A stretch of DNA of 64,000 nucleotides. It comes from Ceratothoa steindachneri. Lineage: Eukaryota; Arthropoda; Malacostraca; Isopoda; Cymothoidae. A program made the translations under genes and the position numbers. The notes beneath the pieces are model-generated. The model was not told where the DNA came from and did not search any database. It saw only the letters and a program-made list of their open reading frames with translations. Where the stretch lies: NCBI GenBank assembly GCA_963969495.1, contig OZ018324.1, forward strand, positions 48,239,623 through 48,303,622, read 5' to 3'. Each line of letters starts with the position of its first letter. The stretch's first letter is position 1. This document shows positions 46,480 through 58,039 of the stretch, in pieces.

Positions 46480-47310
46480 CTCCTGGCTGCTGTGCAGACG
46501 GGACTCAGCGCCCAGTCCGGTCCCAGCTTAGCCACTTCTCCTTCTTTCAGACGGCCTGCATTTCTACCCTACCTCCTCACTTTCCCTACAACCTCTCCCA
46601 CAACTCTCTCAGGTCGGCTTCTAATTTCACAGGGTAGACGCAGAACAAATTCCTCTCGCCCATTCATCCCGGATCGGGGCCGAGCGGGAAGAAGACAATG
46701 ACCTTTCGCCTGTGAGCTCCAGGTTGGGGTGGCGGGCTTTTAACAACCTGCTTCAGCCCCACCCACACCTTCCTCAAATACCCATTTCTCTCTCCTTTCA
46801 ATCTCTATCGTTTGTACGCCCAGCCCAAGCCAGAGCCGCCATGCCGAAGGGCTGCCTGGCCACTGGGCAGAAAGGTGTAGCCCTAAATCGCGACTGTGTT
46901 TACCCCGCAGAGCGGGCTAGTGCGGAGGGTGATTAGTGTTTGCTTCCCGTATAACTAATAGTTCCCTGAGATGGACATAGTCCCTGAGGTAACTCAGCCC
47001 CAGACGGTAAGACCTTCCATGGGAACGAACCTGGGCTCGATGCTAAGCACTGAACCGAGCCCGCCCTTGAGCAAGGTCCTCCTCAGACGGCTCGGGTCTC
47101 CAAGACCTTAAAAAGAGAGGAGGAATATCCTCCCCCTTCTCGTGCCCCTGTGGCAGACAAGACCTTCTCCATCTCGGAGAAGGATCTTGCTGAGACCGGT
47201 CCATTTGGCATGGGTGTTCCTGCTGGTGGAGGAGAGAAAAGGGTTCATTCTCTGCCCTCTTCTCCTCAAAAATATAGAAACAAGGTCTGCTGACCAAAAA
47301 GTCGCATGCC
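46480..47310 (+). mobile_element. I-like LINE copy F: 5' end and ORF1 N-terminal region
   Basis: DNA at about 46960-47280 matches the ORF1 N-terminal region of copies E (18540-18800) and D (minus, about 25000-24780). Shared blocks include the acidic stretch around CTCGGAGAAGGATCTTGC and the CCTCAAAA end. Upstream DNA to about 46480 is GC-rich and probably the 5' untranslated region. The copy stops near 47310. In copy D the next ORF1 sequence is exactly what copy C begins with at about 54780, so F and C are probably the two halves of one element. Confidence 0.65.
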
Positions 47311-47364
47311 CTCACTTATTCTGATTTATGTCTTTACGACTTTGAAAACTTTCAATGATTCCCG

Positions 47365-47812
47365 GAGTAACCTTAGGAGGACCTTGATAATTATATCATT
47401 CGAAAGAGAATGTAAAGCAATATAGTTGCTTCAAATTACGTTAGAATCGGCCGAATAGTTATGATGTTATTGCCTAAACAAAATAATTGCCTGGCTAACC
47501 TTGGGAGGACTTTGGCAATTATATCATTCGAAATATAATGTAAAACAACATAAGCGTTTCAAATTTCGTTTGAATGGTCGGATTTGTTATGATGTTATTG
47601 CCAAAAGCCAAAAGGAAATAATTCCCTGGCAAACCCTGGGAGGATTTTGGCAATTATATCATTCGAAAGATAATGTAAAACACTTTAAGGGTTTGAAATT
47701 TCGTTAGAATTGGCTGAATTTTTACCATGTTATTAAAAAAAAGAAGCAAAACGTGGGCCGACCAACATAGTAAGATGTAAAGTCGCCCGTGACTAAAAAG
47801 TAACAGCTTTCT
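47365..47812. repeat. ~125-bp tandem repeat, three units plus tail (left block)
   Basis: Units contain GGAGGACTTTGGCAATTATA, then TCATTCGAAA, then TTTCGTTAGAATCGG, then ATGTTATTGCC. Starts fall near 47377, 47499 and 47636. After the third unit comes a 65-base tail with GCAAAACGTGG, ATAGTAAGATGTA and GAGTCGC-like words. The same units and tail occur in the same orientation at 54308-54771. Confidence 0.85.
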
Positions 47813-47929
47813 AAAAGCTTATTAAAAAGCAGAACTAAATTATATTAAAATATATATTTTGTAATTAAAATGGCAGGCCTTAACTTTTTGTCACACCTCA
47901 TTTATGGAATTGGAAAGGCCAAAAAATGG

Positions 47930-48715
47930 TCACACCCTAATTGCATAGTCTAGATTAGTATAACATAGCACATTATAGATAGCATAGCATAATTCATATT
48001 ATTGCATAGTGGTGCTTATCATATTATAACATAGTGTAACATGACATGGTATATTATAGCATACCATAGTTTAATATAGCATAGCATAGCATAGCAAAAC
48101 ATAGTATAGTAAGGTATAATATAGTATAGGTAGTAGAGTATTTCCTAGCATAGTAATCCTGGCATAGCATATCATAGTATAGCCTAGTATTGTCTAGAAT
48201 AGTATAACATTTTATAGCCTAGCCTGGTATAGTCTCGAATAGTAGCCTTTCAAAACCTAGCTTACCGTAGGATAGCCTACCATAGTATTAATTCACCTAG
48301 CATAATAAAGCCTAGCATAGTATACACTAGCCTAGATTGCCTACCATAGTAAATTCTGCCTAGCTAGCCTAGCATAGTATATCATAGCATAGTATAGTAT
48401 AGCATAGTATATGAGAGTATATTATATCATATCATAGCCCTCTAGCGTAGCTAGCATAGTATAGCCTAGCCTTACAAAGTATAGCTTAGCCTGGCATAAT
48501 ATGACTTAGCCTAGACTAATCTAGCCTAGTCTAGCCTAGCAAATAATGTATAGTATGGCCTATCTTAGCCTAGAAACCATAGTAAAGCTTAGCCTAACAA
48601 AAACTAGCCTACATAGCCTAGTACAGGATAGCATATTTAGGATAGTAAAGCTTACCATAGTATAGCTTATTATATTATAGCCTAGCCTTAAACAGTATAG
48701 TATAACCAGAGGTGG
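47930..48715. repeat. pentanucleotide-based array (TAGCA/TAGCC/TAGTA), first part
   Basis: Five-base register repeats dominated by TAGCATAGCCTAGTATAG words. The array is interrupted at 48716 by a hAT element and resumes at about 52025. Confidence 0.93.
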
Positions 48716-51700
48716 GCACTAAATACATTTAAAGTATTTAAATACTAAATATTAAATACATGAGAAAAATTTATTTATATAAGAAATACTTTAAATGTAT
48801 TTAGATACATTTTTAAATACATTTCAAATACTTGACAATCGATAAGGACCATTGGTATCACAACAAAAAATATCGATTAAAATGAAATTGTATATTATAA
48901 TTACTAATATAGGGTTTGATGAAAATTGGATTTAGGTACTACCAAAAAAAATAGAAAGTTTCATAGAATGAAATTTCAGTTTTGGAGATAAGGTCAATCC
49001 TCCTAAAGAGAATAACTCTTTTAAATTTGGATATCTATCTAAACTTTGAAGTGTTTTATTTGAATCCTGAAGGTAAACTGAACAATTCTAAATCTGCGGC
49101 TGATCGTGTTTGAGTGGGTTTTGTAAATCCAAAATAATCGTCACTGTCCGATACACCACTGGATTATTCAGCTCCTGGTCCCTCTGCTAAATTCCCAATC
49201 ACTTGAATCATAATATTTTGAACAGAGTCTTGGTGGCTTGAACTGTCCCATGAAATACTGATATCTAACCAGCGGAGTTTGAAGAATGAATGGCTTGTTG
49301 ATGCACTAATGGCATCTGTAACGCTGGGGCTTCATTTGCCAAGGTCAAATAAGATTGGTAGCGCTTTCCAAAGCCCTTAGTGACTGCACTTAGAAGAGGT
49401 TGGCAAAATTTGAGAGAACGTAACTGAAGACTCTTCAGCTTTTTCTCCACAGTGGGCAAGGTAGGGAGCAATTCTCCGTAAAAACAGTTTTGTTCTCCTT
49501 GTAGACGATCAATTGACATTGTAATGGGAGTCAAAACTGAGAGATACTCGCCAAGAAATTCAATTTCGTGACCTCTGGACACTAGAAGTTCAAAAGACGT
49601 CATGAGTTGATGTAATTTGTGCTTGTGTTTTAAAAGGAATGACAATGCATCAAACAAAGAGCTCCACCTTATAATACAAGGCACTTTAATGAGCAATTGT
49701 AACAGTTTTGATAATCTCTGCTGATTTTGGACGACCGCTTTTGTTCCATAATTCTGAGCATTTCCTCATTGCAAAATAGTTGATATTTGCAAAAGAAGAT
49801 ATTTTCAGTGCCTGTTTTGCATCAGTTGTAGCGACGAGACTGAGTGCGTGTGAAGCACAGCGCACATGTTTAGGTAGGCTGAAGCTGCATGGGTCAGACG
49901 AAAGGTCTTCTTCCTGATCTAAGACACTTCTTATTAAGAAACTATCCTCCAGCTCGTGCTCACCCTGATCTTTTTCACCTACCTGGATTCCATCTTCTGA
50001 ATCTGTGGACACATTTGAAGCATTGACTGCAAATTCCTTAAACGCTTAACAAAATTTGAGCTGTTATTAGTGAGGGTGCTCGTAATTTTTTGCAGGGCGA
50101 TATCGTATTCATTTATGATATTCGCCATATGTTCAGCAATCTTGATGTAGTTATGTTCTCCTTTGAAGCGACAGAGCAGCTTCCTCAAGCTGAAAAAAAT
50201 GAAATAACAGTTTAATGTTTCTCTCATAAATGTTTCCATAAATTTTACATATTAATATAATCAAGATAAATTCCACTAACAAATAGGTTTGCTTTCAACC
50301 AAGAGCCGATAACTCCCTAACTGTAAAGACATTTTCATATTTCATAAAGAGCAAAATCTTAACATCCCCAATGAACTGTAACGCCCCAAAACTACAGGAA
50401 CGAGTTGAACAAATATCTGCAGTAAGTCATAATTAAAAGGTGCCTGTCTAGTTTATTCTTCAGTAGAGCTCTTGGCACTTTCTCTTCTTGTATAAAATTT
50501 CGTCCTAGCGTCCGCCTTGAAATGACGTCAATGAAGAATTTAGATCTGCGGTAGTGGAATGTGCGATTATTGTGAGTGAAAATTGATATAAAATTTGATA
50601 TATAAAATGTAGCTATATGAATATCTTATAGCTACATATATAGGACTGGTACATTAATTCATAAATATATCATTAGTCCTTCATATTCAGAATTACATAG
50701 TAAAATATTGACTTTAAGTATTGTTAGGAATATATACATTATCAAGCTTTATTTCCTACATTTTTGACATGCCGGCATGCACTTTTGATATAATGATATA
50801 CAGGTATTGCTACTATAACGAAATACATCGTTATAGGAATTCATCTAATAAATACATATAATAGATCAATAATTGTACTAATTATTCCTGAAATTTCTTT
50901 ATTCAATAATATCTTCAAGTAAATGATAACGCGCTTTAAGAATATATGTATGTGGTTTCTCATGAAATTATTGCGATATATTAACTTCTGTTGTTTGTAT
51001 ATGTCTTCATTTATTTAACTTCGTTATATAGCCTACGTAGTGACCAATGATCCAAACGCTTTAGTATTCGGTCGTTATAAGAGATTAACCTGTACTACTA
51101 ATACTATAATTGTAAACAACATTTGTAACTCAGAACTCACCTTTAATTAATCTCACAAAAGATGGTTGCTCCATGGTTGATAGGGGATGCACAACTTGTA
51201 TAATAAAATCTACAATCAGCTTATCAACTACAGATTGTTTGACCTTCTTAGTCTTCCCCGCAAAATACTCCGGTAATGTTTTTAATTTAACAACGCTGCA
51301 TGAATGACCATCGTCTAATACTGAACATTTTTTTAAAGATTTTTTCTTTGAGCTGTCACGTAGTTATCCGCTTTTTGCACCAAAGCAGGATGCTTTCTCT
51401 ATTGATAAATGTATATGATCAGATAATTGAAGGACATTTGTTTCACGTTGCCATAATTCAGGTTAAATTCAATCAGCATATACTATAAATGCAGGTGTTG
51501 CAAAAGGAAACAGGTAGGTTCGTGCATGGTAAACCTACGCTACTTAACATTATCGTTAGCTACTAGCAATTTTGACATTTTTTCAAAATAAGAAATAGTA
51601 AAACTTGTCAATTCAATTAAGTATCATATAATTAGCTTTAATAAATTCTTATCGTCAAACAAATGAATGCGTAGATTGGAAGTAGCATTGCTCGCCTCAG

Positions 51701-52020
51701 AGATTTAGCCATTGCATGATGTACATACTACACACTTAACTTTTTTCTGTCGAAAGATTTCACTCTAAAAAAATTACCATCTAGTAAAGGATAACTATAA
51801 TTACATGATCATCCTCGTCTTTATTATTGTCTAATAATATCTCCATTTCACACTCTTTTTAAGAAGCTGAAGTTGCCATGCAACAGTTGAAATAATGCTG
51901 ATCGCTCCCACTATACAACCGAACACAACTGTGACCATCTGTTAACTGAATTTGAACTGATGCAGTTAGCCGTTTGTGTAATCCAAGTTGCGACAAGCTA
52001 AAACATGCATTACACGTTCT
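48716..52020 (-). mobile_element. hAT superfamily DNA transposon, decayed
   Basis: The left end begins CAGAGGTGGGCA, typical of hAT termini, immediately after AGTATAAC. The right limit is where the pentamer array resumes, at AGTATAAA near 52029. The two words differ in one of eight bases and could be an 8-bp target duplication. A matching inverted terminus was not found on the right, so that end is probably lost. The region next to the left end is AT-rich with ATACATTTAAA words. The transposase is on the minus strand. Confidence 0.7.
49265..51260 (-). pseudogene. hAT transposase, fragmentary
   Basis: Minus-strand pieces in order are as follows. At about 51257-51141 is KQSVVDKLIVDF, then HPLSTMEQPSFVRLIK, the N-terminal block preceding the catalytic core. 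At 50189-49979 is YIKIAEHMANIINEYDI, then TNNSSNFVKRL, where the usual TDNGSNFVK has lost its catalytic aspartate. At 50012-49686 is KHVRCASHALSLVA (conserved CxxH block) and FAMRKCSELWNKS. At 49696-49265 is VPCIIRWSSLFDALSFL. After a stop, DSDDYFGF occurs near 49150. The dimerisation domain is missing. About 950 bases between the first two pieces have GT-AG-like limits but do not restore the frame. Confidence 0.82.
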
Positions 52021-52024
52021 TAAC

Positions 52025-52258
52025 AGATAGTATAAACATAGTATAACCTAGTCTAGCATAGTATAAACTAGTCTAGCATAGTATAGCCTAGCTTAACAGA
52101 GTATATCCTATCCTATTCTAGCATGGTATATCTTGGCATAGCACATCCAACCATAGTCCAACCTAGCCTACCCTAGCCTATGCTAGCTTGGCAGGGTACA
52201 CTATATAATCTAGCCTAGTCTAGCGTAGAATAGTCCAGCATACGCATGTATAGCATAG
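52025..52258. repeat. pentanucleotide array, second part
   Basis: TAGCATAGTATAACCTAGTC-type repeats between the hAT element and the solo LTR. Confidence 0.92.
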
Positions 52259-53361
52259 TGTAAGGGCGACAAAGTTCGGCTCTACCATATGAAGTCATTT
52301 TCTCGCTTCTGAGCCCTGCACTGTTGGTCAATGCCCCCCGCGCGCGTTCGATAGTCATCCCAGAAAAGTGGCGCGCGCATGAGGCTATTACGTCACGCTG
52401 GTCAGGTCCACCCGTATAAAAGGGCGCTTCCTTCTCTCGAAGGGAAGAACCCGTTCAAGTCCGTACTGCGAGGACCCTTGCTTTATCTCCTGCCAGTTTT
52501 GACGCTGATCTTCCAACCTGCTGTACGTGTGTTGCTAATCTTGGACGTTTGACAATTCTCCATTGGCAAGTCTAAAAACCGTGGGCTCATTTTGGCTCTC
52601 CCCACACCCACTACCCTCTTTGTCACACCACCACCTTCCGTTTTTGGAGTTTCGTCACTCAAGATTATCCCCGTGTGGTACGCCTGTTCCTCTGCCGTAC
52701 CACATTTGGAATCCCTCGTCCCCGGGATCATCTTCAATCCATTGGTTCCCTCATCAGCTCCGCCGTCGCCATCCGTGGATTCGTCCTCCGTTGGATTACC
52801 ATCATCTGAGCTGTCCCTCCACTGCTCCAGTATCAGGTACTTTGTAATAGTTCTTTCATCTTGTGCTCTTACTAGGCCTCCGAGTAAGTCTCGAGTCTTC
52901 CTCCTCATCGTAGGAAAGTGCGTAAGACGGGGAGGTTATTCGTGTCTACTTCGTAGCCGAGGAGTGTAGCCTATTATTTCCCGCTTTCTTTATACGACTT
53001 AAATTCTTTGTAAGCGTCGTCTCCTTTTATATAACGACTTGGGTCGTTTGTGGCCGATGTGACATTGATTTGTTATAAATCTTATTTTTGTTATTTAATA
53101 GATATATTTCGTATTTGTAATCAAGAATTTCCTCTCTTTAAATTATAAGGTTAGAATTTTTCTTGTTTCATTTTACCTCGCTGATACTCTAGGACCCAAC
53201 TGGTAAACAACAGTAACCTACTTAGTGTAGCCTAGTGGCGCGACCTTTTTGGCTGCCTCGAAGTGAACTTGGTTTCTTTCTGAATAAATATTCTGGCCAC
53301 CTCTTTATTTTGGGAAAGTGATATAGTGTCCTGTGAACTGGGTTCCGTGTTTGCCCTTACA
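52259..53361 (+). mobile_element. solo LTR, 1103 bp, with 5-bp target duplication
   Basis: It begins TGTAAGGGC and ends GCCCTTACA, a 9-base terminal inverted repeat with canonical TG...CA ends. It is flanked on both sides by CATAG, a 5-bp duplication as made by Ty3/gypsy or BEL integrases. Internally a TATAAAAG box at 52415 is preceded by TTACGTCA at 52388. No gag or pol lies nearby, so it is a solo LTR left by recombination. It sits in the pentamer array. Open frames inside it (for example 52592-52969) are not considered genes. Confidence 0.88.
52388..52422 (+). promoter_or_regulatory. LTR core promoter: CRE-like site and TATA box
   Basis: TTACGTCA (52388-52395), a CREB/ATF-like element, lies 20 bases before TATAAAAG (52415-52422). 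This spacing fits the U3 promoter of the solo LTR, with transcription expected to start about 30 bases further on. Confidence 0.6.
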
Positions 53362-54305
53362 CATAGCATACCCTTGTATAGCCCAGCCTAGTATATAATA
53401 GCATAGAATGGCCTATAATAGCATAGTATACAATAGAGTAGCCTAGTATACCCTAGCCTAACCTAGTATAGACTTGAATATAGCCTAGCCTAGTATATAT
53501 TAAAATAACCTAGCTTAGTATACTATACCTGGGCCTATCGCAGTGTATCCTAGCCTAGCCTAGCTTATCAAAGTATAGCTTAGCTTACCCAAGGCTAGTA
53601 TAGCCTAGATTAGCCTAGTTCACTCGAGCCTAGCCTAGTATATTCTATCCTCTCCTGGTCTAGTTCGCATATTCTAGCCTAGACTAGACTAGCATAGCCT
53701 AGTATAGTATATCATAGCCTACCTTACTCGACCTACCCTATCCTAGTTAGTATAGTATATTATATCATAGTATTGCCTAGCCTCGAATATTAGATTTTAA
53801 CCTAGGCTTGCATAGCATGCATAGCATGCATAACATAGCCTAGCCTACCCTAGCAAATTCTCGCTTATCCTGGCTTAGTATAGCGAAGACTAGTCTAGTG
53901 TAGCAGAGCTTAGAATATCATAGCCTAACCAAGCATACCATAGCGTAGCCTAGCCTAGTATAGCCTTTCATGCCCTCCCTAGCTTAGTACAACTTAGCCT
54001 AGCCTAGCATAGCATAACCTAGCCTAGCATTAACTATCCTGACATGTATAGCCTATACTATACTATTATACCCTAGTCAAGCATAGCTCATTATTGTTTA
54101 GCCTAACATACTATACATATGCTATCCTAGCATAGCATATTATAGCCTAAATTAGCATAGTATATCTTACCCTTGTACATTATATCTTAGCATAGCTTAG
54201 CATAGTATAGCCTAGCCTATAACAGCCTACTATAGCATAGCCTATTCTAGGCTTGCCTAGCAGAGTATAGCATATTATAGCCTAGTCTAGTCTAGTCTAG
54301 CAGAG
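53362..54305. repeat. pentanucleotide array, third part
   Basis: Long run of TAGCCTAGCATAGTATA words with a five-base register and scattered substitutions. It ends at the right block of ~125-bp repeats. Confidence 0.93.
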
Positions 54306-54307
54306 TA

Positions 54308-54771
54308 TCGGCCGAAAAGTTATGATGTTTTTGCCTAAACGAAATAATTCCCTGGCTAACCTTGATAGGACTTTGGCAATTATATCATTTGAAAGAGAAT
54401 GTAAAACAACATAATGGTTATGATGTCATTGCCAAAACAAAAAAAAATATCGGGCTAACCTTAGGAGGACTTTGGTAATTATTACATTGAAAAGGGAATG
54501 TAAAACAACATAAAGGTGTGGAATTTCGTTAGAATCGGGCGAAGAGTTATGTTATTGCGAAAACAAAATAATTCCCCGGCTACCCTTGGGAGGGCTTTGA
54601 CAATTATAGCATATAGAAGAGAATATAAAATAACATAAGGGTTTCAAACTTCGTTAGAATCGGCCGAATAGTTACAATGTTATTACAAAAACAAAAATAA
54701 AAGCAAAACGTGGATCAGCCGACTAACATAGTGAGATGTAGAGTCGCACGCGACTGAAAAACACTCGGTGC
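54308..54771. repeat. ~125-bp tandem repeat, three units plus tail (right block)
   Basis: Same unit, order and orientation as 47365-47812, with unit starts near 54361, 54467 and 54584 (here about 106-117 bases apart). It is followed by the same tail words GCAAAACGTGG, ATAGTGAGATGTA and GAGTCGCACGCGACTGAAAA. The LINE ORF1 sequence resumes within about 10 bases. Confidence 0.85.
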
Positions 54772-54779
54772 TCCTCTCC

Positions 54780-56090
54780 ATCCGCGGGTGCTGCGGGGAC
54801 GGATGGGTGTGCTGCCATCGGTAGTCAACCAAGCCAAGATACGCACGCCCGAACCCGCTACTCCCCTGGGTGCAGCGTCCCTGACAAAGACCAAAAAGTG
54901 TAGGTGTACAGAGCGGAGCCTCGATTACGTAGGGGCCCCCCATTCAGAGACTAACTGGCCCTTTTGAGCCAGCTAGCTTCAAACGCTTCCTTGTTATTCG
55001 CTCCAATGATGGCAGCATATTGGCTAAGGGCAACATGATCCATCAGAGGAGAGCTTTAGCTAGTGTGATTGGTAGAGAGACGAATGTAACCCGTTTCTCG
55101 GACGGGAGCCTAATAGCGAATGCGTCGAATCCCTCCGAGATGGCAATTATTAGTGCCCTTCGGACACTTTATGGCACGCCTATGAGTGTGACGCCGCACT
55201 CTGCCATGAACTTCGTGAAAGGAGTAGTTTAGGCGAGGGAACTCGTGGACTACTCTATAGATAACCATCACCTTAGAGCTGGCCGACCATGGGGCGGTCA
55301 AGGTCGAGCGTTTGATAGGAAAACAGGCGTGAAGGCATTCGTATCACTACCGCAGAGATGCTACTACTGTCACCGCTTCGGCAATGTTAATTGCTGGTGA
55401 CGACGTGCAAGGTCGGGGTTACCCGAAGTCTGTGTAAGTTGCTCCAAGGCCACAAATCATAAATCTAAATAATGTGTGGCCAAGTGTGTCAATTGCGGAG
55501 AGCCGCATCCCGTTTCTTCGAAGCAATGTAGTGCGTATCTCCTTGTGAAGGAAAACGTAGCTGTTCAGGCACAGGATCGTCTCTCATTTCGCGAGGCTAA
55601 TGAATTGGTCCAGCCGCGTTCGACGCTGCCTGGTACATTGTATGCCTCAATATTAAGAAAGACACCTTCTGCTCCTAGCCCTCCCCCCCCCCCCCCAGGC
55701 CTACGAACACAGTCGTTCTCGTGTCCATTCGTAACCCTACTGCGGTTTCTACCTACCCCGGGCGCTCCCCTAGTAAAGCTATCGGCACAAAGGGTTCACA
55801 CCCAGCTCCGGCTAAAACCAGGGCTCTCCAACCTTCATCTAGAGTGACCGTTTTCCGTAAGACGAAACGGCCGCGCGCATCCACCAAGTCGGTAGACTCT
55901 CAGGGGGCAACGCACCTGAAGTTGGTCGTAAGGCCATCTTCGGGCGTACCGAAAGCTGTTCCCGAAAGGAGGGCAACAATAAAGGAGCTTCGGCTCTTTC
56001 GCCCACGCCCAGTGGTGGTCTGGTTGGCTCGGAAACGGTGGGTCCTTCAAAAGACGGACTCCCGTCCCCCATAAGCCGCCCCGCTCACCT
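54780..56090 (+). pseudogene. LINE ORF1: nucleic-acid-binding protein with zinc knuckles (copy C)
   Basis: The core domain (about 54985-55260) reads FKRFLVIRSNDGS..., ending VTPHSAMNFVKGVV before a stop, then ARELVDYS. Three Cys/His clusters follow: CYYCHRFGNVN (55361-55393), CVSC...HKSK near 55430-55470, and CVNCGEPHPVSSKQC (55485-55530). These are gag-type CCHC knuckles that bind element RNA. A proline/alanine-rich tail with a C run near 55683 follows. In-frame stops at about 55230, 55400 and 55470 break it. This is the best ORF1 of the family in the window. Confidence 0.78.
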
Positions 56091-56244
56091 AAGCTTTCGA
56101 GGCGAAGGGAGGAAAAGACTCGCATGGTGAGCCCAACCTTCCCCAATTTGTCCGACCTACAGCGCCCGGAGTTCTGCCTCCGCGAAACGTACGGCCCTCT
56201 TCGAAGAGAGCACCAGCATCTCCTCCGATGTAGGCCTGGAGAGC

Positions 56245-57960
56245 ATATCGTTTCAATGGAATTGCCGCGGACTCCGTGCCAACTGGGAGGAGTTGCGGAG
56301 GCTCGTCTTGACCCGTTCCACGTTAGCCATCTTTTTTTTGCAGGAGACCATGCTGGGCGCGTGCCCCTTGCCCACCATCCCGGAGTATAAGGGTTTTGGG
56401 ACCCAGCACCACGAGATCGGAAGCGGGCGGGAGGATCTGCCATTTGAACCCGGCATGATGTCTTGGTTCTTCTATTTACTTTAGATATCTCCAGTAGCTG
56501 TGCAGCTGCACCTGTATAGGAGACATACTGTTATTTCCGTATACATTTCACCATCAGCCGCCTTCGACGCGGAGGACTTCCACCGCGTCGCGGCACGGTT
56601 GACGAGGCCCTTTCTCTTGCTCGGATATCTAAACATTAGACACCCCCTCTGGGAAGACTACTCGATTAAACCCCGAGGTCAAGTCCTTGCCGACCTGATC
56701 GACGAGCTAGAGATAGGTGTTCTAAATGTAGATGAGTTTATGCTTCACTGTCCGAGAACTGCTTCATTTTCCTGCCTCGATCTATCTTTGTGCTTTCCGG
56801 AGGTAGAGCCTGCTTTTGGGTGAGTTGTGGTCACTGCCTTCCATGGTAGTTATCACTCTCCCACTCAAATATCATGTTATGGGCCGCTGCTGCCCGAGAG
56901 ACCACCCCGGTGGTGCTTAGCGGGCGCGCGGTGGTTTGCATTTTAGGAAATGACTGATTTCTCTATCTTAGTCGAAGAGTTTAGGTCGGTAGATAAGGCC
57001 GTTGAGTAATTCTCCGGCAAACTCATCGCCGTATACCTAGCTACTATTACTAGAACCTCTGGCCGTTTCGCATGCCGACACTCCCATGTTGGTAAGCGTA
57101 GTGTGAGACTGTCCTCAAACAGAAGTGTTATGCATTCATGTGCTATCAGCGCCGCTGAAACGATTTCACTCTCGGTAAATTTCATCGGGCTAGAGCTAGG
57201 TTCCGGTATATTTCGAAGCACGCCCGCCGCTCTTCTTGGCGGGCATACCTGTATTTACTTAATGGGAGACCCCACTAGCAAAGGTGTGGAATCGAGTCAA
57301 AAGAATTCAAGGAAAGTTCTCGCTTGCCCCTCTCCACCTCCCTTCCCGCCCGTTCTCCAGGAGAATGGGACCGCAATCTCCTAGATCCTCCTAGATTCCT
57401 GGCGAATCGCTACTGTGCTCGCTTCTCATAAACCGGAGAGAGATCACTCTAGTCCGACCGGTTTCTGCCCGAACTCTTTAACCTCCTGCGTGTGCAAGTT
57501 GATGGAATAATTGGTAAATGTTAGATTAGCCTTTTTTATGGACAGCGGAGGCCATCTGTCTTATGCACACTGTGGCTTCAGCAAGTTCCACTCCACGTCC
57601 AATGTTCTGCTGCAACCGGAAAATGCTGTATGCGAAGCCTTCCTTCGTAGACAGCACTATACCATGTTTTTTTTCGATCTGGAGAAGGCCTATGATACCG
57701 CATGGTAATACAGTATCATGGAAACTCTCCATACAATGGGGGCCAAGGGACGCCTCCCGATGTTTATATCTAAATTTTTGAAAGATCATCGATTCTGCGT
57801 ACGGCTCAATGGAGCAGGCAGATGGTGTCCCGCAGCAAGTCTCCCTAGTGTTACACTATTTGCCCTGAGCATCAACGGCATCACCTAGGTGTTGCCGAAA
57901 TATGTTCTTGCTGCCTTTTACGTGGATGACCTTTCGATTTCTTTTGGCGCGGCCCAGATG
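56245..57960 (+). pseudogene. LINE endonuclease and reverse transcriptase (copy C)
   Basis: The endonuclease opens ISFQWNCRGLRANWEELRRL and reaches FLQETMLGA, holding the asparagine and glutamate of APE-type enzymes. The second half (56500-56823) carries LLGYLNIRHPLWEDY (normally GDFN) and ASFSCLDLSLC. Reverse transcriptase shows the first catalytic block MFFFDLEKAYDTAW (57662-57703) and the intact catalytic box FYVDDLSIS, with YVDD at 57919-57930. Frameshifts separate these. The enzyme nicks the target and copies element RNA at the nick. Confidence 0.8.
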
Positions 57961-58039
57961 CCAACTCTGGAGCGTCGACTCCAACAGGCATTGAACCGCG
58001 TGTCTCGCTACGCCGAAGCGGCACAGGCTTCGGGTTTCC

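Noticed and set aside
52592..52969. 125-codon open frame
   Set aside because: It lies wholly inside the solo LTR and shows no family resemblance.
47930..54305. Pentamer array as interstitial telomere DNA
   Set aside because: The repeat words are TAGCA/TAGCC/TAGTA, not TTAGG or TTAGGG.
55835..56443. 202-codon minus-strand open frame
   Set aside because: It is antisense to LINE copy C across the ORF1-ORF2 junction, whose plus-strand motifs are clear.
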